From Thiosulfatihalobacter marinus (GTDB lineage: Bacteria > Pseudomonadota > Alphaproteobacteria > Rhodobacterales > Rhodobacteraceae): DNA of 64,000 nt. A program made the translations under genes and the position numbers. Positions 43,322 to 52,213 of this stretch are shown piece after piece. The stretch is from the NCBI RefSeq assembly GCF_016019955.1, contig NZ_JAECRZ010000007.1:124001-188000 (forward strand), read 5' to 3'. Position 1 is the first letter of the stretch; every line of letters starts with the position of its first letter. Under the pieces are notes generated by a model, which saw only the letters and a program-made list of their open reading frames with translations, was not told the DNA's origin and made no database searches.

Positions 43322-44362
43322 TTGGGCGAGGTGAAGAGGATCAACCTGGCGCTTCAGGGCGGGGGGGCGCATGGCGCCTTTACCTGGGGGGTGTTGGATG
43401 TGCTGTTGCAGGATCCGGGGATAGAGATTGCCGGTCTTTCCGGAACATCCGCGGGGGCCATGAATGCCGCGGCGCTGAAGGCCGGTCTTTTGGAAGGCGG
43501 CAGACAGGCGGCGCGGGCGAATCTGGACTGGCTTTGGGGCCAGTTGGGCGCGGTTACGGCGCCCGGCATGGCCGAGTGGATGGCGGGGCTTGGTCCGGGA
43601 GCCGGGGCGGTGAGCCGGTTGCTGGAACAGTCCTGGCCGTTCCAGGTGGCGGACATGGCGCAGCGGATGACGACGCCATATCTGTATGGGCCCTTCTATG
43701 CGCATCCGCTGCGGCGGGTGGCGGAGCAGTTCCGGTATGACAGGGTGTGCGCCGGGGCCGGACCCAGGCTGTTCATTTGCGCCACGAATGTGCGCAGCGG
43801 CAAGGCGCGGGTGTTTTCGGGGGCGGAGATTTCGGCGGGGGTGCTGCTGGCATCGGCCTGTCTGCCAACCATGTTCCAGGCGGTCGAGATCGACGATCCA
43901 CAAACAGGAAAGCGCGAAGCGTTCTGGGACGGGGGGTATACGGGCAATCCGGCGCTGTGGCCGTTGTTTGACCGTGAATTGCCCGAAGACGTGGTGATCG
44001 TGAACATCAATCCGTTGCGGCGCGAGGCTTTGCCGGTGACGCCGCAACAGATCGCCAATCGGGTGAACGAGATCAGTTTCAACGCCGCGATGATGAGCGA
44101 ATTGCGCGCCATTGCCTTTGTGCGCCGCCTGATCGCGCAGGGCACGTTGTCGCGCAACGACATGCGCGAGGTCAAGGTGCACATGATTTCAGATGATGCG
44201 TTGATGACGGACTTGTCGGTGGCCACCAAGACCACGCCGATTGCCTATGTCATGGCGGTGCTCAAGGCGGCCGGGCAGGCGGCGGCGCGTGACTTTCTGG
44301 CGGCCCATCGCGACGATCTGGGCGTGCGGGGCACGGTGGATCTGGAGGCGACCTACGGCTGA
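43322..44362 (+). CDS. patatin-like phospholipase
   Basis: Serine lipase of the RssA/patatin group. The 346-aa protein has the oxyanion loop ALQGGGAHGAFTWGV, nucleophile in GLSGTSAGAMNA and the dyad aspartate in FWDGGYTGNPAL. The C-terminal 100 residues are a helical patatin tail. The longest frame starts with TTG 43322; GTG 43331 (VKRINLALQGGG) is an equal alternative. It follows bdhA on the same strand, a pairing that suggests a PHB or lipid-turnover role, though no PHB depolymerase signature is present. Confidence 0.88.
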   Translation: MGEVKRINLALQGGGAHGAFTWGVLDVLLQDPGIEIAGLSGTSAGAMNAAALKAGLLEGGRQAARANLDWLWGQLGAVTAPGMAEWMAGLGPGAGAVSRLLEQSWPFQVADMAQRMTTPYLYGPFYAHPLRRVAEQFRYDRVCAGAGPRLFICATNVRSGKARVFSGAEISAGVLLASACLPTMFQAVEIDDPQTGKREAFWDGGYTGNPALWPLFDRELPEDVVIVNINPLRREALPVTPQQIANRVNEISFNAAMMSELRAIAFVRRLIAQGTLSRNDMREVKVHMISDDALMTDLSVATKTTPIAYVMAVLKAAGQAAARDFLAAHRDDLGVRGTVDLEATYG

Positions 44363-44366
44363 AGGA

Positions 44367-45053
44367 TCATGGCTGTGGCGGTTTGGTGGGGTCTTTCGGG
44401 TTGGGGTAGACCAGTCCGGCGGAAATCACCAGCTTGGCCGCGTCTTCGACCGACATGCTGAGTTCGATGACATCGTCTTTGGGAAAGAACAGCAGGAACC
44501 CCGAGGTCGGGTTGGGCGTTGTCGGAACAAAGACGCTCATCAGCTGGCTGGACGTGGCGGCGGTTTGGGAAACTTCGCCCTTGGCATTGGTGGAGATGAA
44601 GCCGATGGCCCAGATGCCGCGGCGCGGATATTCGATCAGGCAGGCTTTTTCAAAGCTGCGTTCAGTCTGGGCAAAGACCGTTTCGGCGATCTGTTTGGCG
44701 CCGGAATAGATTGACCGCACCACGGGCATGCGATTGACCAGCCCTTCGCCCCAGAGGATCAGCGAGCGCCCGATCAGACCCTTGGCGATCCAGCCCACGA
44801 TGATGGTGAAGATCAGGAAGATGATCACGCCGACGCCGCGCAAGTTGATGCCGATGTATTTTTCCGGCTGGATTGTCTCTGGAACCAGCGGCAGGACAAA
44901 CCCGTCGACCCAGCCTATCAGTGTCCAGATCAGCCAGATCGTCAGCCCGATGGGCAGGATCACCACGATACCGGTGAAGAAGCTGGAGCGCAGCCCGCCG
45001 AAAAATCCGGTGCGGTGTTTTGGGGGCGGTTGTTCGTCGAACGGGGTGGTCAT
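44367..45053 (-). CDS. DUF502 family membrane protein
   Basis: A 228-aa protein with two N-terminal membrane segments (GIVVILPIGLTIWLIWTLIG and GVGVIIFLIFTIIVGWIAKG) and the DUF502 body: PVVRSIYSGAKQIAETVF, ERSFEKACLIEYPRRGIWAIGF and FVPTTPNPTSGFLLFFPKDDV. The function of the family is not known. It ends 4 nt from the convergent patatin stop. Confidence 0.88.
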   Translation of the reverse strand: MTTPFDEQPPPKHRTGFFGGLRSSFFTGIVVILPIGLTIWLIWTLIGWVDGFVLPLVPETIQPEKYIGINLRGVGVIIFLIFTIIVGWIAKGLIGRSLILWGEGLVNRMPVVRSIYSGAKQIAETVFAQTERSFEKACLIEYPRRGIWAIGFISTNAKGEVSQTAATSSQLMSVFVPTTPNPTSGFLLFFPKDDVIELSMSVEDAAKLVISAGLVYPNPKDPTKPPQP

Positions 45054-45125
45054 TGGAGTGTATCCGATAAGGCTCTCACTCCATACGGCTTTCGCCGGGC
45101 CTGATCAACGGGGATTGCGCCGCAG

Positions 45126-46046
45126 TCAGCCCTGAGACCGGAGTGTGGCGATTTGCGCGGCAATCTCGGCGCCAAGGCGGGCATTGTTACGCACCAGTGC
45201 GATATTGGCGGTCAGCGATTGTCCGTCCGTGAGTTCGAAGATGCGTTGCAGAAGGAAGGGGGTGACGGCCTTGCCGGTGATACCCTGGCTGGCGGCCTCG
45301 GCGGTGGCGCGGGCGATGACGGGCGCGAGCGTATCGGCGGGGATTTCATCCGCCTCCGGGATCGGGTTGGCGATCAGCTGGCCGCCGGGCAGGCCAAGGC
45401 GGGCCCGCATGAGATGGGCGCGGGCGATGTGGTCGGGCGTGTCCATGCGCAGCGGCGCATCAAGCGGTGAGCGGGCGGACCAGAAGGCGGGAAAGCTGTC
45501 TTGCCGGTAGGCGATCACCGGCACGCCATTGGTTTCCAGCACTTCCAGCGTTTTTGGAATGTCGAGAATGGCCTTGGCCCCGGCGGCCACCACCGTGACG
45601 GCGGTTTGGGCCAGTTCGGTCAGGTCTGCGGAGATGTCGAAACTGTCGCCGGCCCCCTTGTGCACGCCGCCAATGCCGCCGGTGGCGAAAACATCGATCC
45701 CGGCAAGGCGCGCGGCGATCATGGTGGCGGCAACGGTGGTGGCGCCGGTGCGCCCCTGGGCCATGCAGACGGCGAGATCGGCGCGGCTGAGCTTGGCGGC
45801 GTCTTGCGATTGCGCCAGGCCGTCAAGCTGATCGTCGGTCAGGCCGGCGTGCAGGGTGCCATTCAGCACGGCGATGGTGGCGGGCACCGCGCCATTTGCC
45901 CGAATGTCGGATTCGACCCGTCGCGCGACCTTCAGGTTTTGCGGAAATGGCATTCCATGGGTGATGATCGTGCTTTCCAGCGCCACGATGGGCGTGCCGT
46001 TGGCGCGGGCCTCGGCCACGGCGGGAGAAAGGGTTATGGGGGTCAT
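45126..46046 (-). CDS. psuG: pseudouridine-5'-phosphate glycosidase
   Basis: Splits pseudouridine 5'-phosphate into uracil and ribose 5-phosphate. The 306-aa protein has the PsuG motifs VALESTIITHGMPFPQN, GRTGATTVAATM, ATGGIGGVHKGAGDSFDISADL and the ending TPFLLQRIFELT. Start ATG 46046 overlaps the psuK stop by 4 nt, so the two enzymes form one unit that degrades pseudouridine from RNA turnover. Confidence 0.93.
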   Translation of the reverse strand: MTPITLSPAVAEARANGTPIVALESTIITHGMPFPQNLKVARRVESDIRANGAVPATIAVLNGTLHAGLTDDQLDGLAQSQDAAKLSRADLAVCMAQGRTGATTVAATMIAARLAGIDVFATGGIGGVHKGAGDSFDISADLTELAQTAVTVVAAGAKAILDIPKTLEVLETNGVPVIAYRQDSFPAFWSARSPLDAPLRMDTPDHIARAHLMRARLGLPGGQLIANPIPEADEIPADTLAPVIARATAEAASQGITGKAVTPFLLQRIFELTDGQSLTANIALVRNNARLGAEIAAQIATLRSQG

Positions 46047-46936
46047 GTGGCGTGTTCTCCGGAAACATAGGTGGCGGCGGCGTTGAGCGCGCGGGTGAGG
46101 GCCTCGTCGCGCGCGCAACCGGCGGCCTCGGCGGCAATATGGGCCGCCATGAACGTATCCCCCGCGCCGGTGACACGGGTGACAAGCACGGCGGGCGGGG
46201 TTTGGGTAAGGATGCCATCGATCGTGGCGTCGGAGGCGGATTTTCCGCCATCGGTGACAAGGGCGCGCAGAGCGCCGCGTTTGAGCAGGGCTTCGGCGGC
46301 GGCGTGGGACGTGGCGAATTCGGTCTGGCAGAGCAGCCCGGCCTCTTCGAGATTGACGTACAGCACGGCGCGCGGATGGGCCAGGAACGGTTGCAGGCGT
46401 TCGGCCTTGCCGGGCGAGGCCGGGGCCACGCGCAGATCGGCGGCGGCAAAGAGCGGCGACCGCGCGATCTGTTCGAGAAGGCGGCGCGTGAGGTTGCCGT
46501 CCAGGGCGATGAAGCCGGGATAGGGTGTGGATTGCGATCCCAGGGTGCCGTCGGCGAGAGGTTGCAGGATACGATCGCCTGCGGCTTCGAGCGAGTGGGC
46601 GTCGGCAATGGCGGCGATCAGGCCGTTGGCGCCCTCGACGGCCATGTATTTGTCGGTGGGAAGGTCGGCCGAGCGGTAGACGTAATCGGTGATCATGCCC
46701 AGTTCGTCACAGGCGCGCATCATTTCGTGGCCCTCATCATCCTGGCCGATGGCCGAAAGCAGGGCGGGGCGCAGGCCGAAACGCGCCAGTGTCATGGCGA
46801 TGTTCATGGCCACGCCGCCGGGCAGGCGCGTGATGCGGCCGGGCACGTCAGAGCCTTGCCGCATGTGGCTGGGTGCGCGGCCGATCACGTCCCACAGGAC
46901 GGAACCGATGCACAGGATATCGGGATCACGTGTCAT
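46043..46936 (-). CDS. psuK: PfkB-family sugar kinase, probable pseudouridine kinase
   Basis: A 297-aa ribokinase-fold protein with GSVLWDVIGRAP at the start, GGVAMNIAMTLARFG and the catalytic signature VTRVTGAGDTFMAAH near the end. The direct ATGA coupling to psuG assigns it as the pseudouridine kinase that supplies PsuG with substrate. Start ATG 46936 is chosen; the frame extends 72 codons upstream over non-conserved, proline-rich sequence. Confidence 0.87.
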   Translation of the reverse strand: MTRDPDILCIGSVLWDVIGRAPSHMRQGSDVPGRITRLPGGVAMNIAMTLARFGLRPALLSAIGQDDEGHEMMRACDELGMITDYVYRSADLPTDKYMAVEGANGLIAAIADAHSLEAAGDRILQPLADGTLGSQSTPYPGFIALDGNLTRRLLEQIARSPLFAAADLRVAPASPGKAERLQPFLAHPRAVLYVNLEEAGLLCQTEFATSHAAAEALLKRGALRALVTDGGKSASDATIDGILTQTPPAVLVTRVTGAGDTFMAAHIAAEAAGCARDEALTRALNAAATYVSGEHAT

Positions 46937-47012
46937 GGTCTGGTTGTGGCGGGTTGGCGGGGGCTTGGCAAGTGGTGGGGCGGGTTGCCGGGCGCGGGAT
47001 GGCGCTTTGGAA

Positions 47013-47633
47013 TCAGGCGAAGGCGGCGCGCAGGGTGGCGAGGGCGGCGACGGGATCTTCGCCGCGCCAGATTTCTTCGCCAATCCCGAAAAAATCGGTG
47101 ACAGGGGCAAGTGTGCGGATGATCGTCTCGTCCAGCGCGCCTTCGGCGACAACCGGGACTTCGATCACTTGCGACCACCATTCGAACAGGGCATGTTCGG
47201 CGATCGTGCCGTCGCCCAACGGTGTGCGTCCCACGGGGCCGAAGCTGACATAGTCGCAGCCCAGTTCGCCCGCTGTCATTCCGTCATGGCGGGAGGCGCC
47301 GCAGAAGGCACCGACAATTGCGTCATTGCCGAGATCCTTGCGGATTTTGCGCACCAGACGAGAGCCGTCCGTCAAATGCACGCCATCCAGGCCGAGACGT
47401 TCGGCAAGCAGCACGTGTTCGCTGATGACCACGGCCACGTCGCGTGCGTGGCAGGTTTCGCGCACCGCGTCCGCCGCGCGGCTGAGCCGGTCTTCGTTGC
47501 GGGTGGCAAGTGCCAGGCGGACACAGGCGATTTCGCCGGCGTCCAGGACGCGCCCGAGTTGGTCCGGGAAGCGGCTGAGCTCGATCTCGGGGGGGGTGAT
47601 GAGATAGATCTGGGGCTGCTCGGTATCGGCCAT
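47013..47633 (-). CDS. thiamine phosphate synthase/TenI-like protein
   Basis: A 206-aa TIM-barrel protein with the ThiE/TenI order: YLITPPEIELSRFPDQL at the start, CVRLAL where the ThiE sheet lies, AERLGLDGVHLTDGSRLV, the GCDYVSFGPVGRT segment and IEVPVVAEGALDE. The pyrophosphate-binding residues of ThiE are only partly recognisable, so it may be a TenI-like isomerase or another family member. No other thiamine gene is nearby. Confidence 0.78.
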   Translation of the reverse strand: MADTEQPQIYLITPPEIELSRFPDQLGRVLDAGEIACVRLALATRNEDRLSRAADAVRETCHARDVAVVISEHVLLAERLGLDGVHLTDGSRLVRKIRKDLGNDAIVGAFCGASRHDGMTAGELGCDYVSFGPVGRTPLGDGTIAEHALFEWWSQVIEVPVVAEGALDETIIRTLAPVTDFFGIGEEIWRGEDPVAALATLRAAFA

Positions 47634-47687
47634 CTTCGGGCTCCTTGAAGGGGGTCGCGCCGCTATAGCGCGGATTCGCGGGCTTGG

Positions 47688-48017
47688 CTACTTTGCCGGC
47701 ATCGGTTCGACAAAATTCATGGCCAGCGCCATGACCCGGGCGCGGCGGGTGTCGTCGGCCATCAGATCGTCATCGACATCGACCATGCCGCCCATGGGGC
47801 GCCCGGTGAAGGCCATGGGCCCGGCGCCGGGGATGGCAAGGGCCGTGTCGTGGTTCTGTTTGCCGACACGGAACATGCCGCCGCCCTTGTGCACGCCGCA
47901 CAGCATGTTGCCGTTGAGCATGAAGCAAAGCCCGCCGAACATCTTTTTTTCGGTGATGCCCGTGAGGTTGGCAAGATCGTCGCGCAGAAGGGCTGCGAGC
48001 CCGTCGTCATAGGCCAT
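47688..48017 (-). CDS. TfoX N-terminal domain protein
   Basis: A 109-aa protein with the TfoX-N signature: GITEKKMFGGLCFMLNGNMLCGVHKG and MGGMVDVDDDLMADD. Stand-alone TfoX-N proteins are not shown to act in competence and their role is open. ATG 48017 is used; longer frames read into the repeat upstream. Divergent from the trmJ-like gene. Confidence 0.82.
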   Translation of the reverse strand: MAYDDGLAALLRDDLANLTGITEKKMFGGLCFMLNGNMLCGVHKGGGMFRVGKQNHDTALAIPGAGPMAFTGRPMGGMVDVDDDLMADDTRRARVMALAMNFVEPMPAK

Positions 48018-48057
48018 GGTGGGTGTCTCCGGTGGTGTGCAGGAGATTTTAGGCCTC

Positions 48058-48085
48058 CGGCGGGGATATTTACAGCCAAAAGAAG
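48058..48085 (+). repeat. dispersed intergenic repeat, copy 7 (GATATTT subtype)
   Basis: CGGCGGGGATATTT then CAGCCAAAAGAAG; unusual in lying between divergent gene starts rather than after a gene end. Confidence 0.6.
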
Positions 48086-48150
48086 GGGCGGCGGGTTGTG
48101 TGCGGCCAAGGGCGGCGGTATCAGCGGCCACGTTTTTCGTGGAGAGAGTG

Positions 48151-48897
48151 ATGCCGAGCGGAACCCCACAGCCTGCTTTTGTTCTGGTGCGCCCGCAGAT
48201 GGGCGAGAATATCGGCGGTGCGGCGCGCGCGATGTGGAATTTCGGGCTGGACTGGATGCGGGTGGTGGCGCCGCGCGATGGCTGGCCCAATGAGCGGGCC
48301 GTGGCCCTGGCCAGCGGGGCGGGGCGGTTGCTGGATGAGGCGGTTCTGTGTGACACGACGGAGGCGGCGCTGCGCGACTGTCATTTCGTGTTTGCCACGA
48401 CGGCGCGGGCGCGGGGGCTGACCAAGCCGGTGGTGACACCGGAGCGGGCCATGGAAATGGCCGCCGAAAAGATCGCGGCGGGCGACAAGGTGGCGGTGTT
48501 GTTCGGCCCTGAGCGGGCGGGGTTGGAAAACGACGATATCGCGCGGGCCAACGCGATCATCAATGTGCCCGTGAACCCGGATTATGCCTCGTTGAACCTG
48601 GCGCAATGCGTGTTGCTGACGGCCTATGAGTGGCGCCGGGCCAGCGCGGACATCGTTGCGGATCGGGTGGACATGGCCAGGACGGACTGGGCCAATGGTG
48701 CCGAAATGGAGGCGCTTCAGTCGCATTACGAAACGCGGCTTGACGAGGCGGGGTTCTTTTTCCCGCCCGAGAAGGCGGACGGTATGAAGATCAATCTGCG
48801 CAACATGTGGAGCCGGATGCCGTTGACGCGGGCGGATGTGCAGATACTGCATGGGGTGTTGCGCCAGATGGTGCGCTGGAAGGCGCGTGGCGATTAA
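48151..48897 (+). CDS. TrmJ-like tRNA/rRNA 2'-O-methyltransferase (SPOUT)
   Basis: A 248-aa SPOUT enzyme methylating a ribose 2'-OH, most likely position 32 of tRNA. The knot is visible: FVLVRPQMGENIGGAARAMWNFG at the start, VAVLFGPERAGLENDDI and INVPVNPDYASLNLAQCVLL. ATG 48151 follows GGAGAG; a longer frame runs through the repeat. It is followed 69 bp later by ctaA on the same strand. Confidence 0.88.
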   Translation: MPSGTPQPAFVLVRPQMGENIGGAARAMWNFGLDWMRVVAPRDGWPNERAVALASGAGRLLDEAVLCDTTEAALRDCHFVFATTARARGLTKPVVTPERAMEMAAEKIAAGDKVAVLFGPERAGLENDDIARANAIINVPVNPDYASLNLAQCVLLTAYEWRRASADIVADRVDMARTDWANGAEMEALQSHYETRLDEAGFFFPPEKADGMKINLRNMWSRMPLTRADVQILHGVLRQMVRWKARGD

Positions 48898-48966
48898 TCC
48901 TGTGAGGAGAGGTTGAAGCCGTGATGCGGCGTGCCTAATGTCGCGGGAAAAGTCAGGGGAGAGGCC

Positions 48967-50115
48967 ATGAGCCGCAAGCGCAGCATTTTCGAAGAGGTGG
49001 GCGAGGACGGTCCCGGAGACGTTCCGGACTCCGTGGGCATGATCGACAAGGGGGTGCGCGGCGCGCGGCGCGGCATTCGTGCCTGGCTGATGGTGTTGTT
49101 TGCCATGGTCGTGGTGATGATCGCGGTTGGCGGGCTGACACGGCTGACCGAAAGCGGGCTTTCGATCACGGAATGGCGCCCGGTGACCGGGGCGATCCCG
49201 CCGATGAATGCGGCGGACTGGCAGGCGGAGTTCGACAAGTACAAGGAAATCGATCAGTGGCGCATCGAGAACCAGTGGATGACGCTGGCGGATTTCCAGT
49301 ACATCTACTGGTGGGAGTGGGGCCACCGCCAGTTGGGTCGGATTGTTGGCCTGGTCTGGGCGTTGGGATTTGCGGGATTCATGATCGCCAGGCAGGTGCC
49401 GGCCGGCTGGAGCGGGCGGCTGTTGCTGATCGGAGCGCTTGGCGGCGTGCAGGGCGCCGTGGGCTGGTGGATGGTGGCCTCGGGGGTGACTTCGGGTGAA
49501 GACATGACCTCGGTCGCGAGTTACCGGCTGGCGGTGCATCTTGGGCTGGCCTTTGTGATCCTTGGATTTATCGGCTGGTACATCCTGACGTTGGGGCGCA
49601 CGGAGCGTGATCTGATGCAGGCGCGCCGGGGCAGGGAGGCAAAGCTGTTTTCCATGTCGACCGGGCTTTTGCACGTGGCGTTTGTGCAAGTTCTTCTGGG
49701 CGCGTTGGTGGCCGGGATCGATGCCGGTCGGTCCTATACGGACTGGCCTTTGATGGGCGGGCAGGTGTTTGTGCCGGATGCGTTCATTCTCGAGCCGGTC
49801 TGGAAAAATTTCTTTGAGAACCCGGGGCTGGTGCAATTCGTTCACCGGGTCTGGGGCTATCTGTTCGCGATCTTTGCGGTGGTTGTCTGGCGGCGCGCGC
49901 GGGGATCGGCCAATGCGACAACGCGCCTTGGGTTCAATGCCGTGCTGGCGGCGGTGGCGGTGCAGGTGGGGATTGGCATCGTGACGGTTATTTATGCCGC
50001 GCCTGTGCAGATCGCGATCGTGCACCAGGTCATGGCTGTTCTTGTCTGGGCGCTGATTCTGCGGGCGCGGTTCCTGGCGTATTATCCGAAATCGAGCATG
50101 ATCCGGGAGGGGTGA
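48967..50115 (+). CDS. ctaA: heme A synthase (COX15/CtaA)
   Basis: Oxidises heme O to heme A for aa3-type cytochrome oxidase. The 382-aa inner-membrane protein has about eight membrane segments and the histidines of two heme sites: EWGHRQLGR, LAVHLGLAF, QFVHRVWGY and IVHQVMAV. The catalytic glutamate lies in YWWEWGH. ATG 48967 follows GGGGAGAGG. The stop is 1 nt from the M32 gene start. Confidence 0.93.
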   Translation: MSRKRSIFEEVGEDGPGDVPDSVGMIDKGVRGARRGIRAWLMVLFAMVVVMIAVGGLTRLTESGLSITEWRPVTGAIPPMNAADWQAEFDKYKEIDQWRIENQWMTLADFQYIYWWEWGHRQLGRIVGLVWALGFAGFMIARQVPAGWSGRLLLIGALGGVQGAVGWWMVASGVTSGEDMTSVASYRLAVHLGLAFVILGFIGWYILTLGRTERDLMQARRGREAKLFSMSTGLLHVAFVQVLLGALVAGIDAGRSYTDWPLMGGQVFVPDAFILEPVWKNFFENPGLVQFVHRVWGYLFAIFAVVVWRRARGSANATTRLGFNAVLAAVAVQVGIGIVTVIYAAPVQIAIVHQVMAVLVWALILRARFLAYYPKSSMIREG

Positions 50116-50116
50116 C

Positions 50117-51592
50117 ATGGGCGCCTATGATGATCTGATGGCCTTTACCGCGACGACGCAGGCGCTGGGGCAGGTGGCCGGGCGGCTGGGCTGGGACCAG
50201 GAAACGGTGATGCCGCGCGGGGCCGCGCCGCAGCGGGCCGAGGAAATGGCGGCGATGGAAACCGTTCTTCATGCGCGCCGGACCGATCCGCGCGTGGGGG
50301 AGTGGCTGGCCGCAATTGACGATGCGGGGCTGGATGAGGTGGGACGGGCGCAGATGCGCCATATCCGCAAGAGCTATGCCCGGACGATGAAGGTGCCGGC
50401 CGGGCTGGCCGCCGAGATTGCCCGCGTAACAAGCCGGGCGCAGGGGCAATGGGCGCAGGCGCGGGCGGATGAGGACGTGGCCGCGTTCCTGCCGGTGCTT
50501 GAAGAGGTTGTGGCGCTGAAACGGCAGGAAGGGCAGGCGCTGTCGGCGGGTGGCGATGTTTATGATGCCATGATCGACGATTACGAGCCGGAGATGACGG
50601 CGGCGCAACTGGCGCGGATGTTTGACGCGATGCGGCCCCGGTTGGTGGCGCTGCGCGAGGCGGTGCTGGCGGCGCGGGCGCCCAAGCCGTTGGAAGGGCA
50701 TTTTCCGGCCAGGGTGCAAATGCAGATGACCCGGAAGCTGGCCAAGGCATTTGGTTATGATTTTCATCATGGGCGCGTGGACAAGGCGGTGCATCCGTTT
50801 TCGTCCGGGTCCGGGCTGGACGTTCGGATCACCACGCGCACGAGCGAGCTGGATCCGTTCAACTGTTTCTATTCGACCATTCACGAGGTTGGTCATGCCG
50901 CCTATGAGCAGGGGATTGACCGGGATTACCTGTTGACCCCGCTGGGGCAGGGCGTGTCGATGGGGGTGCATGAGAGCCAGAGCCGGATTTACGAAAACCA
51001 GCTGGGGCGCAGCCGGGCCTTTACCGGGTGGCTGTTCGGGCAGATGACCGAGGCGTTCGGCGATTTCGGGATTGCCGGCCCGGAGGCGTTTTATGCCACG
51101 GTCAACCGGGTTCATGACGGATATATCCGGACCGAGGCGGATGAGGTGCAGTATAATCTTCATATTATGCTGCGGTTCGATCTGGAGCGGGCGTTGATGG
51201 GCGGCGATCTGGCGGTGGCGGATCTTGAGGCGGCCTGGAACGACCGGTTCGCGGCCGATTTCGGCTATGCGGTGGACAAGCCGAGCAACGGGATCTTGCA
51301 GGATGTGCATTGGTCGGTGGGGCTGTTTGGCTATTTTCCGACCTATGCGTTGGGCAATGTGTATGCCGGGTGTCTGCATGAGGCTCTGCGGGGGGCCGTA
51401 CCGGGGTTGGATGCGCAACTGTCCGGTGGCGACACTTCGGCGGCGACCGCGTGGTTGCGGGACAGGCTGCAACGCCATGGCGGGTTGCGCGCCCCGGCGG
51501 AGACCATCGCCCATGCCAGCGGCATGGCGCCGTCGCCCGAGCCGTTGCTGGCCTATCTGGAAGAGAAGTTCGGCGCGCTTTATCGGCTTTGA
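50117..51592 (+). CDS. M32-family metallocarboxypeptidase
   Basis: A 491-aa zinc peptidase. The active site IHEVGHAAYEQG gives HExxH, with the downstream glutamate in GVSMGVHESQSRIYENQLGRS, the M32 signature. It removes C-terminal residues from peptides, usually other than proline. It begins 1 nt after the ctaA stop, so it is probably in the same transcript, with no obvious functional link. Confidence 0.93.
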   Translation: MGAYDDLMAFTATTQALGQVAGRLGWDQETVMPRGAAPQRAEEMAAMETVLHARRTDPRVGEWLAAIDDAGLDEVGRAQMRHIRKSYARTMKVPAGLAAEIARVTSRAQGQWAQARADEDVAAFLPVLEEVVALKRQEGQALSAGGDVYDAMIDDYEPEMTAAQLARMFDAMRPRLVALREAVLAARAPKPLEGHFPARVQMQMTRKLAKAFGYDFHHGRVDKAVHPFSSGSGLDVRITTRTSELDPFNCFYSTIHEVGHAAYEQGIDRDYLLTPLGQGVSMGVHESQSRIYENQLGRSRAFTGWLFGQMTEAFGDFGIAGPEAFYATVNRVHDGYIRTEADEVQYNLHIMLRFDLERALMGGDLAVADLEAAWNDRFAADFGYAVDKPSNGILQDVHWSVGLFGYFPTYALGNVYAGCLHEALRGAVPGLDAQLSGGDTSAATAWLRDRLQRHGGLRAPAETIAHASGMAPSPEPLLAYLEEKFGALYRL

Positions 51593-51684
51593 GCGTTGTC
51601 GGGAGGTGCGCCCCCGAGGGCGCGCCGTATATGCGCCTTTGGCGCCGGTGGGGCGCTGCCCCGTCGCAGCGGCGCTGCGACTCC

Positions 51685-51709
51685 CCGGAGTATTTCGGGC
51701 AAAATGAAG
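51685..51709 (+). repeat. dispersed 25-bp intergenic repeat, copy 8
   Basis: CCGGAGTATTT then CGGGCAAAATGAAG, between the convergent M32 and 119-aa genes. Confidence 0.75.
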
Positions 51710-51806
51710 GTGGACGGTCGCGGCGGGTGCCCAAGCGGCGGCACTGAGGGCGCCGGGGGCGCCGGGGGGATGCCGCAGGTTTCGCGCGGAGGGGGGCCGG
51801 GCGCGA

Positions 51807-52166
51807 TTAGCGCAGGGTGCAGATCATGGCCTTGCCGTCGGCGCGGGTGACGGTGAGTGTGCCATCGGCGTTGCGCTTGACGATCCGTTCCGCCCCATAG
51901 CCGTCCGAGCTGAGCCGCCCATTGGCGGTGATGTCATATTCGGCCTCGACCGTCTTGCCCCGTACCACGGCGCGATAGGGGATGGTTTTGGCATCCGGTG
52001 CGATTTTGGCGATGTGCCATTCCAGGGGGATCTGGCCCTGAACGCAGTCAAAGCCTTGTCCGCTGAGGAGGGATAGCAGGTCGGCGCCGGTGATCTCTTC
52101 GGCCATTGCGGGCGGGGCGAGGGCGACCAGAAACAGGGGCAGTGCAGGCAGCAGGGTGGACTTCAT
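51807..52166 (-). CDS. small secreted protein of unknown function
   Basis: A 119-aa protein with a signal peptide (LLPALPLFLVALAPPAMAEE, cleavage after AMA near residue 22) and a beta-rich mature part (TVEAEYDITANGRLSSDGYGAERIVKRNADGTLTVTRADG). It has two cysteines, at FDCVQG and MICTLR. No family recognised. It lies 47 bp downstream of gyrA on the same strand. Confidence 0.75.
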   Translation of the reverse strand: MKSTLLPALPLFLVALAPPAMAEEITGADLLSLLSGQGFDCVQGQIPLEWHIAKIAPDAKTIPYRAVVRGKTVEAEYDITANGRLSSDGYGAERIVKRNADGTLTVTRADGKAMICTLR

Positions 52167-52213
52167 CGGGGGCCTCGTGGTTCCGGGGGCAAGGGGCGCC
52201 CCCGGAGCATTTG